From CAYJBP01 sp964368605 (GTDB taxonomy: Bacteria; Bacillota; Dehalobacteriia; UBA4068), in NCBI GenBank assembly GCA_964368605.1, contig CAYJBP010000075.1, positions 1 to 12,287 of the forward strand: a stretch of 12,287 nucleotides of DNA. The letters are read 5' to 3'. Numbering within the stretch: the first letter of the stretch is position 1; each line of letters starts with the position of its first letter. The position numbers were made by a program, and so were the translations under genes. The notes under the pieces were generated by a model that was not told the DNA's origin, made no database searches, and saw only the letters and a list, made by a program, of their open reading frames with translations. This document shows, piece by piece, positions 6,498 to 12,287 of the stretch.

Positions 6498-7577
6498 TTA
6501 ATCAGCATATTGAGCAGCCAAATCCATCATTTCCTGGCCGCTTTCGGGGAATTCGGCAACAAATTCATCACGTACCGATTGGGTAGCATCAATAAATACT
6601 TGCTTTTCTTCGGCAGTTAAGGTATTAATAGTTGTGCCGGCTTCTTCCATTGCGGCAAGATATTCGCCTTCATTAGCATCAATAATAGCTCTGTTTTCGG
6701 TAACAGCTACGGCAGCTGCTTCATGCAAAGCTTCTTGATAGGCAGCAGGTAAGCTATTATACCAATCGGCATTAACTAATAAAGCGGCAGCATTAAATAA
6801 ATGCTCGATTACCGAATAATAATCTTGTACTTCATGGAATTTGCTGGTATAAGTAATGGTTACCGAATTATCTTGGCCATCAATTTGATTGGTTTGCAAA
6901 CCGGTATAAACTTCGCTAAAGGCCATAGGGGTGGGGTTGGCGCCTAAAGCTTCAAAGGTGGCTACATGGTATTTATTCTCTAATACCCTAATCTTCATCC
7001 CGGCAATATCATCAGGGCTATAAACAGAGCCTGTATTATTAGAAAGATTACGCATGCCCGATTCCGGATAACCTAAGCAGATTAAACCGCTGGTTGATTC
7101 CAGGCTATCGCTTAAAAAGGCACCTAGCTCGCCATCTAAAGCGGCACGAACTTGGTTTTGCGAACCAAATACATAAGGAACATCTAGGATATAAAAATTA
7201 GGATCGAAAGAAGCAATGGTAGCAATGGCCGGTAAGGTCATTTCCATATTACCCATAATGGCGGCCTCGGTGGTTTCGGCATCGGAACCCATGGTACCAT
7301 TATTTTGAACATTGATTATAAATTTGCCATCGGTTAATTCCGATACCATTGGTGCAAAGTGATCGCGAACAGCAATGGTTTGGGGATGATCATCAGATAA
7401 CATTAAGCTTAAAGTAGCATTAATTTCCGGCATATCTTCGGTGGCTTCTTCGGTAGCATCTTCGGCAACATCTTCAGTAGCATCTGCGGCCGGAGCAGCT
7501 TCTTCTGCTTCGCCACCACATGCTGCTAAACCTAACATTAAAGCTAAAATCATTAACAAACTTAAAACTTTTTTCAT
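6498..7577 (-). CDS. dctP: TRAP transporter substrate-binding lipoprotein DctP
   Basis: This is the extracytoplasmic binding protein of the TRAP system, delivering ligand to DctQM. The 359 residues start with a lipoprotein signal (MKKVLSLL, lipobox LAAC, Cys20). An acidic low-complexity tether of 4-residue repeats covers about 29-48, and the DctP fold begins near 52. Family landmarks are NNGTMGSDAE (92-101), DVPYVF (132-137), GMRNLSNN (174-181), GMKIRVLEN (193-201) with R197, the arginine that grips the ligand carboxylate in characterised TRAP proteins, and ANPTPMAFSEVYTGLQTNQI (213-232) followed by DGQDN. R176 is a second conserved arginine. Length is normal. The ribosome binding site is AGGAGAG. 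It lies 54 nt after the FAD subunit gene with no terminator, and a terminator follows it. The ligand is probably an organic acid; its identity is not visible. Confidence 0.95.
   Translation of the reverse strand: MKKVLSLLMILALMLGLAACGGEAEEAAPAADATEDVAEDATEEATEDMPEINATLSLMLSDDHPQTIAVRDHFAPMVSELTDGKFIINVQNNGTMGSDAETTEAAIMGNMEMTLPAIATIASFDPNFYILDVPYVFGSQNQVRAALDGELGAFLSDSLESTSGLICLGYPESGMRNLSNNTGSVYSPDDIAGMKIRVLENKYHVATFEALGANPTPMAFSEVYTGLQTNQIDGQDNSVTITYTSKFHEVQDYYSVIEHLFNAAALLVNADWYNSLPAAYQEALHEAAAVAVTENRAIIDANEGEYLAAMEEAGTTINTLTAEEKQVFIDATQSVRDEFVAEFPESGQEMMDLAAQYAD
7434..7493 (-). repeat. 12-bp imperfect tandem repeat, five units, in dctP
   Basis: Five consecutive 12-nt units (7434-7445, 7446-7457, 7458-7469, 7470-7481, 7482-7493) share the plus-strand core ATCTTCGG. 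They encode the acidic tetrapeptides PAAD, ATED, VAED, ATEE and ATED (residues 29-48) between the lipidated cysteine and the folded domain. The unit length keeps the frame, so copy number could vary without disrupting the protein. Confidence 0.75.
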
Positions 7578-7631
7578 TTTTTTCTCTCCTCTTTTTTTAT
7601 TTATTACCTAAAAACTAGGCAAATATAAACA

Positions 7632-8585
7632 TTAAATATGAAGCAAGATATCTTCCAGCATTTGGCCGATTGAGGCAAAGCTATCTCTTTTAACGCTAAT
7701 CGAGAGGCCAACTTCTCTAATTAGGCTGCTTTTGGCCTTCATTTCGTCTAAGGCAATTTTATGAATAGCCATTAAATCTCGATTACCCTCATTAATAGCT
7801 TGCGCTGTTTGGCTTAACTCGATAATATGTGGCGCAATTGCCCCGGCATAAAGGCTTACTTGCCCTTCTTTTAGGCAATAAGCAAAGTTAATTATGGCAA
7901 AATCGATAGCCCCACGCAGGCTGTATTTATAAAATTTGCTGGCATCGCCATAATCTGCTTTGGCAATAATAAATTCGCAAATTATAGTTTTAGCCAAGCT
8001 ATCTTTACAATGCTCACTAATAATATCGGCAATATCAATTATCTTTTCGCCGGTGGGCAGCAATACTTTAGCTTTAGCATTAAAGGCCAATAATGCCGGG
8101 GCTAAATCCGAATAATATAGGGCTTTGCAGTCGGGGGAATTGCTAATTTGCAGGCAAATATCGCCGCCTACCTTATAGCAGGGCTTAATCCCATCACGCC
8201 AGCTTTTGGTTTGATTATAATAAAAGCAGCGACGAGCTTGCAAAATATTGCCGGCAATTGTGCCCCGATTACGAATTTGTGGCGAAGCCACATTATGAGC
8301 AGCCTGAGCTATAGCAGCAACCTTGTCCAAAATTAAAGGATGATTGGCTAAATCGGCTAAAACTACTCCCCCACCGATATGCAAGCCATCTTCTTTTTCT
8401 TCGATATGGCTAATCTGGGGATTATAGCTAATATCAATCAAATTATGGCAATCGATAAGCTCGGTTTTTAATTGGGGTAAAATATCCGAGCCCCCGGCCA
8501 TCAGCGTGCCGCCTGCCCATAAATGCTCGGCAGCTTGCTGCATATCAATAGGCCTTATATAATCAAAATCATTTAATATACGCAT
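7632..8585 (-). CDS. FAD-binding subunit of a xanthine oxidase-family molybdenum hydroxylase, with a predicted extra [4Fe-4S] domain
   Basis: This is the medium (CoxM/XdhB/HcrB-like) subunit, which carries FAD between the iron-sulfur clusters and the external electron carrier. In 317 residues it shows the two FAD loops: AGGTLMAGGSDILPQLK (24-40) and SPQIRNRGTIAGNILQARR (101-119). Directly after the second loop are four cysteines, C120, C136, C144 and C153 (C-x15-C-x7-C-x8-C), then ALYYSDLAPALLAF. From memory, this spacing equals that of the four cluster ligands in the beta subunit of 4-hydroxybenzoyl-CoA reductase; other members with an extra cluster, such as PaoB, are also known. The protein probably therefore binds a [4Fe-4S] cluster, which ordinary xanthine dehydrogenase FAD subunits lack. 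It follows the Mo subunit by 11 nt, with AAGGAGG overlapping the preceding stop. Confidence 0.9.
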   Translation of the reverse strand: MRILNDFDYIRPIDMQQAAEHLWAGGTLMAGGSDILPQLKTELIDCHNLIDISYNPQISHIEEKEDGLHIGGGVVLADLANHPLILDKVAAIAQAAHNVASPQIRNRGTIAGNILQARRCFYYNQTKSWRDGIKPCYKVGGDICLQISNSPDCKALYYSDLAPALLAFNAKAKVLLPTGEKIIDIADIISEHCKDSLAKTIICEFIIAKADYGDASKFYKYSLRGAIDFAIINFAYCLKEGQVSLYAGAIAPHIIELSQTAQAINEGNRDLMAIHKIALDEMKAKSSLIREVGLSISVKRDSFASIGQMLEDILLHI

Positions 8586-8596
8586 ATTATCCCTCC

Positions 8597-10843
8597 TTAA
8601 TATTGCTCATAGCGGCAATTTTTTAGCATAAAATGCTTGGTTAAAGGCAGCGAGCGAACTGTTTTGGCGGTTAATTGATTAGCCGCATCAATTATGGCAG
8701 GCGGCACAGGTATTACCCCAAGTTCGCCAACACCTTTAGCACCAACTGCACTAAATGGCTCATAGTTATCGGCAATATGAACATGAATTTGCGGCATATC
8801 GGTTATTAAAGGATTGCGATAATTAAGCAAATTGGCACTAATAACATTTTTGCTAATTTTATCAACCTCTAAATCTTCCATCAAGGCTAAACCAATGCCC
8901 ATTTGAATAGCACCTTCTAGCTGGCCCTCGACAATTTTAAGGTTTAAGGGGCGGCCAATATCCACGCTTTGAATAATATGCTTTAATTCCATTGTATTTA
9001 AAAGAGTATCGTATTCCATTTTAGCATAGCATAGAGCAAAAGGCGGCGGACAATTATGCATATTAGCTACGGCACTACCAATAATAAAAGTACCACGGCA
9101 ATTGCGGCTAACGGCCTTAATTGCATCTTGAAACCCTAGGCATAAGCCCTTTTTAACAATTTTAAATTGCTTTTCATCAAAAACTACCTGCTCTAACTCA
9201 ATCTGATATTCTGCAGCCAAAGCTGCTCTTAATTTTTCGATTACATCTTGGGCGGCTAAAGCAACAGCATTGCCGGAAATAAACATTTGGCCGGAAGAAA
9301 AGCTACCATAGTTATAGGGGCTGGATACGGTATCCAATTCGGCATGGCGTACATATTTAGGGTCGATGCCAAACTGCTCGGCCGCTACTTGAATCATGGC
9401 GGTTTCCGATCCTTGTCCCATATCCAAAGTGCCGGAATTAACCCCGCAGCTACCATCGGGGCAAACGGTAATAGTGGCACTGCTTACTACCGCTAAATCC
9501 GAGGCGGCGCTGCAATGATCAATTAAAGCCAAGCCCCAGGCCTGTTTAATCCGCTCATTATTGATTAACCCTTCTTTAGCATCAATTTCTTCTTTAATTT
9601 TTTGGGCGCCATCGAATAAATCATCTACAGGCAAGGTATTTAAAATCCCGTTTTCATGCATTTCTTCGCCCGGCAAGCAGATATTTTTGCGTCTAAAGTC
9701 CATCGAATCCCAATTTAATTCGGCGCAAATTTCATTAATTAAGCTTTCGCGGGCAAAGCTAATTTGAGGATTACCATAACCCCTAAAAGCCCCGGACATT
9801 GGGCCATTGGTATAAACCCCATAGCCATCATAACCAAAATGCGGCATCCGATACGGACATTTGCGCGAAGCAGCCCCGGTAACCAAAGGGGTATGGGTGC
9901 AATAAGGGCCGGCATTGGTATACATAGTATGATGATAAGCAATAATATAGCCATCTTTAGATACGCCCATCTTAACAATCGACTTAGAGGCATGGCGAGC
10001 AGCGCTATCGATCATTTCATCATTGCGGCTATAAATAAACTTAATCGGCTGATAAAGTTTTTGCGAAAGAACAAGGGCAATATCTTGATCGAATAATTCC
10101 GAACGCTGACCAAAGCCACTACCCATCATCGCTTTACGAATGCTAATATCCGATTCGGGCAAATCAAAAAGCTCGGCTATTACTCGGCGATCTTGATAAG
10201 GGGTTTGGGTATTAGCCCAAATTAAAGCTTTATGGTCACGGGTATAGTGAACAATACAGGATATCGGCTCTAAAGGAATAGGATGCTGGGTTTGGGTATA
10301 ATAAGTTTGCTCAAAAACATAATCGCTTTGGGCAAAGCCCAGCTCTAAATCGCCATTTAAGCAATGCTTATGAAAAAAGCAATTAGTATCGAATAAATCG
10401 GGTTGAATTAAAGGTGCATTTTCGGCAATGGCTTCGTCGATAGTGGTAATAGCCGGCAAAACTTCATAATCTACCTCGATTGCCTCGATGGCCTTTAAAG
10501 CAATTTCCGGGCTTATAGCTGCAACAGCAGCTATCCTCTCCCCTTGATGCTTGGGATGGCGGGTTAAAATAGTTTGGTCTTTAACCAAAAGCGGCGAAGG
10601 CAAATAGCCGGCGCAATTAAATAAGGTTTGGGGAACATCTTCCGGCAAAAGAATAGCTAAAACCCCGGGGATTTGAGCAGCTTTATCGATGCGTATTTCC
10701 AAAACTTTGCAATGGGCATATGGGCTGCGTTTAGCGGCTCCATAGGCCATATTTGGCATTTCTAAGTCATCAAGATATAAAGCGCTGCCAAAAGCTTTTT
10801 CGGATGATTCATGGCGATTAATATTTTCGTATTGATTATTCAT
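8597..10843 (-). CDS. Molybdenum-cofactor subunit of a xanthine oxidase-family hydroxylase
   Basis: This is the catalytic large subunit (CoxL/XdhA/HcrA-like), expected to bind a molybdopterin-type cofactor. With the start at 10843 it has 748 residues. It begins with the a/b hammerhead domain (KAFGSALYLDDLEMPNMAYG, about 16-35). The cofactor and active-site motifs follow: GSGFGQRSE (241-249), GAFRGYGNPQ (351-360, arginine R354), MGQGSET (475-481) and GAKGVGELGVIPVPPA (701-716). The last includes E707, the family's catalytic glutamate. The glutamate that follows GGGFGGK in true xanthine dehydrogenases is replaced by S248, with E249 next to it. The frame extends 26 codons upstream but overlaps the previous gene, and the GAGGTGA site 4 nt before the ATG at 10843 fixes the start. 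Substrate unknown: an N-heterocycle, an aldehyde or an aromatic thioester are all possible. Confidence 0.92.
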   Translation of the reverse strand: MNNQYENINRHESSEKAFGSALYLDDLEMPNMAYGAAKRSPYAHCKVLEIRIDKAAQIPGVLAILLPEDVPQTLFNCAGYLPSPLLVKDQTILTRHPKHQGERIAAVAAISPEIALKAIEAIEVDYEVLPAITTIDEAIAENAPLIQPDLFDTNCFFHKHCLNGDLELGFAQSDYVFEQTYYTQTQHPIPLEPISCIVHYTRDHKALIWANTQTPYQDRRVIAELFDLPESDISIRKAMMGSGFGQRSELFDQDIALVLSQKLYQPIKFIYSRNDEMIDSAARHASKSIVKMGVSKDGYIIAYHHTMYTNAGPYCTHTPLVTGAASRKCPYRMPHFGYDGYGVYTNGPMSGAFRGYGNPQISFARESLINEICAELNWDSMDFRRKNICLPGEEMHENGILNTLPVDDLFDGAQKIKEEIDAKEGLINNERIKQAWGLALIDHCSAASDLAVVSSATITVCPDGSCGVNSGTLDMGQGSETAMIQVAAEQFGIDPKYVRHAELDTVSSPYNYGSFSSGQMFISGNAVALAAQDVIEKLRAALAAEYQIELEQVVFDEKQFKIVKKGLCLGFQDAIKAVSRNCRGTFIIGSAVANMHNCPPPFALCYAKMEYDTLLNTMELKHIIQSVDIGRPLNLKIVEGQLEGAIQMGIGLALMEDLEVDKISKNVISANLLNYRNPLITDMPQIHVHIADNYEPFSAVGAKGVGELGVIPVPPAIIDAANQLTAKTVRSLPLTKHFMLKNCRYEQY

Positions 10844-10847
10844 TTTA

Positions 10848-10854
10848 TCACCTC
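10848..10854 (-). promoter_or_regulatory. Ribosome binding site that decides the Mo-subunit start
   Basis: GAGGTGA directly follows the TAA of the [2Fe-2S] gene and precedes the ATG at 10843 by TAAA. The longer in-frame start at 10921 has no comparable site and would overlap the upstream gene by 67 nt. Confidence 0.65.
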
Positions 10855-11331
10855 TTATAGTAGTTTTTGGGCAGCATCTTTTACTGCTGATTCTATTTTT
10901 ACATACCCTGTACAGCGGCAAATATTACCGGATAAGCCATTACGAATATGCCCCTCTTCCGGGTTTGGATGCTGCTTAAGCAAGGTTTTAATTGCCATAA
11001 TTAGGCCGGGAGTACAATAACCACATTGAATAGCACCATGATCTGCTAAAGTTTGGGCAATGATATTAGAGGCAGCATCATTATTAAGGCCTTCGATAGT
11101 TACAATATTGGCCTGATCGGCGCTAACAGCCAGCACATGGCAGCTATAAACTAAACGCCCGTTCATTAAAACCGAGCAAGCACCACATTCGCCATTATCA
11201 CAGCTCTTTTTAGTACCTTTAAACTTTAGCTCCTCGCGTAAAAAATCTACCAAAGTAGTAGAAGTTTTTACAGCTTTATGATATAAGCAACCATTAACGG
11301 TTATGCTAATATCTTGATACTTTTCTGACAT
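10855..11331 (-). CDS. [2Fe-2S] iron-sulfur subunit of the molybdenum hydroxylase
   Basis: This small (CoxS/XdhC/HcrC-like) electron-transfer subunit passes electrons between the Mo site and FAD. The 158 residues contain both cluster motifs. The plant-ferredoxin-type domain has C44, C49, C52 and C64 (SCDNGECGACSVLMNG, then SC). The C-terminal helical domain has C103 and C106 (QCGYCTPG) and C138 and C140 (GNICRCTGY). All eight ligands are present and the length is typical. There is no twin-arginine signal, so the complex is predicted to be cytoplasmic. It is the first gene of the unit, with AGGAGG (11339-11344) 7 nt before the ATG. Its stop abuts the ribosome binding site of the Mo subunit. 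The order FeS-Mo-FAD differs from the Mo-FAD-FeS order of the E. coli xdhABC genes. Confidence 0.95.
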   Translation of the reverse strand: MSEKYQDISITVNGCLYHKAVKTSTTLVDFLREELKFKGTKKSCDNGECGACSVLMNGRLVYSCHVLAVSADQANIVTIEGLNNDAASNIIAQTLADHGAIQCGYCTPGLIMAIKTLLKQHPNPEEGHIRNGLSGNICRCTGYVKIESAVKDAAQKLL

Positions 11332-11363
11332 AGTTTTTCCTCCTAAACTTTATTATAAAAATT

Positions 11364-11372
11364 AATATAGCA
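11364..11372 (-). promoter_or_regulatory. Candidate extended -10 promoter of the molybdenum hydroxylase operon
   Basis: The minus strand reads TGCTATATT, an extended -10 (TGn plus a 5-of-6 match). It places the transcript start near 11357, about 26 nt before the ATG at 11331 and just upstream of the ribosome binding site. No -35 of quality is present; that position is occupied by one arm of an inverted repeat, so activation by a regulator is plausible. Confidence 0.35.
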
Positions 11373-11388
11373 TACTTATAACAAAATT

Positions 11389-11423
11389 TTCGGTAATCAG
11401 CCAAATAATTAAACCGTACCGAA
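11389..11423. promoter_or_regulatory. Inverted repeat TTCGGTA-N21-TACCGAA, candidate operator
   Basis: Perfect 7-bp arms (11389-11395 and 11417-11423) are separated by 21 nt. They are GC-richer than their surroundings and overlap the expected -35 region of the first operon gene. The right arm includes a partial second copy (CCGTACCG). This fits a dimeric regulator site, but the regulator is not encoded in the window. Confidence 0.4.
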
Positions 11424-11582
11424 CTGCATTAAAAATAACACTTGAGAGTTTAATCTAATAATCATAAATACGAATAAAAACCTATAGTTTATTTTAATAT
11501 TAAATATATAGCTTTAACCAATTACCAAGCTTATATATTATACAAACAATTAAACTTGATTGCATAAAGATTAATACCATCC

Positions 11583-11601
11583 ATGCTAAATTGATTAGCA
11601 T
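11583..11601. other. Small hairpin ATGCTAA/TTAGCAT
   Basis: A perfect 7-bp inverted repeat with a 5-nt loop. If transcription begins at the extended -10 at 11621-11629, it would sit near the 5' end of a leader of about 280 nt. Function unknown. Confidence 0.3.
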
Positions 11602-11620
11602 CTTAATTTATTATTTTTAA

Positions 11621-11629
11621 ATTATAACA
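11621..11629 (-). promoter_or_regulatory. Candidate extended -10 element upstream of a long leader
   Basis: The minus strand reads TGTTATAAT, a perfect -10 with the TGn extension. The -35 position is only T-rich (TTTATT). It lies immediately after the U-run of the hairpin at 11637-11677, as expected where one transcript ends and the next begins. A start here would give a leader of roughly 280 nt for the molybdenum hydroxylase operon. Confidence 0.3.
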
Positions 11630-11636
11630 CAAGATA

Positions 11637-11677
11637 CTAAAAAAATAAAGGTATTTTATTTTAAACAAAACACCTTC
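11637..11677 (-). terminator. Terminator-like hairpin with long U-run in the gene-poor region
   Basis: On the minus strand GAAGGTGTTTTG pairs with the AAAATACCTTT side (11647-11677), using G-U pairs at three positions that would be A-C mismatches on the plus strand. TTTATTTTTTTAG follows. The pairing asymmetry and U-run mark it as a minus-strand element. The stem is AU-rich and of moderate strength. No clear gene ends here, so what it terminates is unknown. Confidence 0.5.
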
Positions 11678-12053
11678 TTCCCGCTTATTCAAAAGCCGCC
11701 CATAGCAGGGATTTTGCAATAAAAACCTTATTAAAACAGTTAAAAAGAGAAATTTTTAAGAATAAAACTTACTATACTTTATTTGATGGTTTAGGTATAG
11801 TAAATTGATATATTAATTTAAGCAAACAGGTTAAAACATATTAAAGAATCTGAAAACTTATACGTAGTATAGAGGTATAAAAGCTTAGATAATTATAATC
11901 AAGATAATTATTTATAAATAAAACAATGTTTATATACAGTTATTAAATCAATTGCTTACTGATAGAATAAGTTTTAATATCCTAAAAATATAGGGATAAA
12001 TGTACTCTGCTAAATGCAAATTGCCTGTAATTCAGCTAATAGCGAGCAAACTA

Positions 12054-12176
12054 CTATTTAACGCATAAATGAAGCTGCTGCACTAGAATATCTTTTGTAA
12101 TCTTTTCGTCTAAAGGTAGACTTTGTGAAACACATTCTTCTACTATGCTTTGTGTCTCGCCCAAATTGGTTATTAT
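12054..12176 (-). pseudogene. Short coding-like remnant, unrecognised
   Basis: The frame is open for 40 codons between a TGA at 12177 and a TAG at 12054. From codon 5 it reads like real protein (for example LGETQSIVEECVSQSLPLDE, continuing as a charged amphipathic helix and ending HLCVK). The region is less AT-biased than its surroundings. There is no ATG and no ribosome binding site; TTG is the only plausible start. It may be the 3' remnant of a decayed gene, or chance. I do not recognise a family. Confidence 0.25.
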
Positions 12177-12193
12177 TCAGTAGGTATTAATTT

Positions 12194-12230
12194 AAAATCT
12201 CAGATAACGCATATGGATATCTGAGATTTT
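12194..12230. terminator. Perfect 13-bp bidirectional terminator-type hairpin
   Basis: AAAATCTCAGATA (12194-12206) and TATCTGAGATTTT (12218-12230) pair perfectly around an 11-nt loop. The A-run and T-run flanks give a U-tract in either direction. All genes in the window run leftward, so it most likely ends a minus-strand gene lying to the right of the window. A possible last reading frame with a TAA stop lies in the final 50 bases, but it is too short to call. Confidence 0.65.
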
Positions 12231-12287
12231 GCTTTTCGATTTAAGTTAAATTTTATTCAATATTGATATATCAAAACTTGCATAATA

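Larger units (their letters stand above)
11332..12287. other. Long AT-rich gene-poor region upstream of the molybdenum hydroxylase operon
   Basis: These 956 bases contain no intact ORF of convincing quality on either strand. From the left they hold the operon ribosome binding site; a candidate -10 (11364-11372) with an inverted repeat over its -35 region (11389-11423); AT-rich leader-like sequence with a 7-bp hairpin (11583-11601); a candidate extended -10 (11621-11629); a terminator-like hairpin (11637-11677); a small GC-richer island (about 11678-11717); a cluster of TATAC/GTATA half-sites (11769-11880); two AGATAATTAT direct repeats (11887-11896, 11902-11911); a coding-like remnant (12054-12176); and a perfect terminator hairpin (12194-12230). 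Confidence 0.7.

Noticed and set aside
7578..7631. Possible promoter or terminator between the FAD subunit and dctP
   Set aside because: Only a weak 4-bp CCTA/TAGG pairing and no -10/-35 pair of quality, so read-through from the hydroxylase genes is the simpler view.
9739..10096. Overlapping open frames on both strands within the Mo-subunit gene (84 and 110 codons)
   Set aside because: They lie inside a clearly coding frame with family motifs, have no ribosome binding site and give Ile/Met/Pro-rich translations typical of shadow frames.
10844..10921. 26-codon N-terminal extension of the Mo subunit
   Set aside because: It overlaps the [2Fe-2S] gene by 67 nt in another frame, is cysteine/arginine-rich unlike the family, and the GAGGTGA site supports the ATG at 10843.
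11352..11357. TATAAT on the minus strand close to the first operon gene
   Set aside because: A start about 7 nt downstream would fall at the ribosome binding site, leaving almost no leader, and no -35 is present.
11887..11911. Two AGATAATTAT copies as a possible CRISPR or iteron array
   Set aside because: Only two copies, 15 nt apart and AT-only; no further units or replication or cas genes nearby.
12231..12287. Possible gene 3' end at the right edge, minus strand
   Set aside because: A frame ending in TAA exists, but fewer than 20 codons are visible and no family can be recognised.

Overview
The window reads as a piece of an anaerobic, low-GC Firmicutes-like chromosome. This is inferred, not proven. 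The basis is very AT-rich intergenic DNA, strong AGGAGG-type ribosome binding sites, and solute-binding proteins that start with lipoprotein signal peptides (LAAC, LSAC). Every gene lies on the minus strand, so transcription runs from high to low coordinates. No tRNA, rRNA, CRISPR array, insertion sequence or integrase was found.

Region 1 (12287 to 11332) is a gene-poor AT-rich stretch. It holds a perfect 13-bp terminator-type hairpin near the right edge, a short coding-like remnant, a second minus-strand terminator-like hairpin, several inverted repeats and a candidate operator/promoter just before the first gene. Region 2 (11331 to 4596) is a six-gene unit. It encodes a three-subunit molybdenum hydroxylase of the xanthine oxidase family ([2Fe-2S], Mo and FAD subunits), followed by a complete TRAP transporter (DctP, DctQ, DctM). 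Gaps are 0-11 nt except for 54 nt before dctP and about 85 nt after it; the second gap carries a strong terminator hairpin. Region 3 (4595 to 4235) separates the operons and holds the dct terminator and a good sigma-70-type promoter. Region 4 (4234 to 1) is an oligopeptide/dipeptide-type ABC transporter operon, oppB-oppC-oppD-oppF, with the first 29 codons of a lipoprotein gene (probable solute-binding protein) running off the left edge.

The likely logic of region 2 is import plus first-step conversion. The TRAP system would bring in an organic acid (the binding protein keeps the arginine that TRAP proteins use to hold a carboxylate), and the molybdenum enzyme would hydroxylate or reduce it. 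The enzyme's substrate is not identifiable from sequence. Its FAD subunit carries four cysteines spaced as in the extra [4Fe-4S] domain of 4-hydroxybenzoyl-CoA reductase, and the Mo subunit lacks the glutamate typical of true xanthine dehydrogenases at the GGGFGGKE motif. A plain 'xanthine dehydrogenase' label is therefore doubtful. The peptide transporter appears to be a separate transcription unit.
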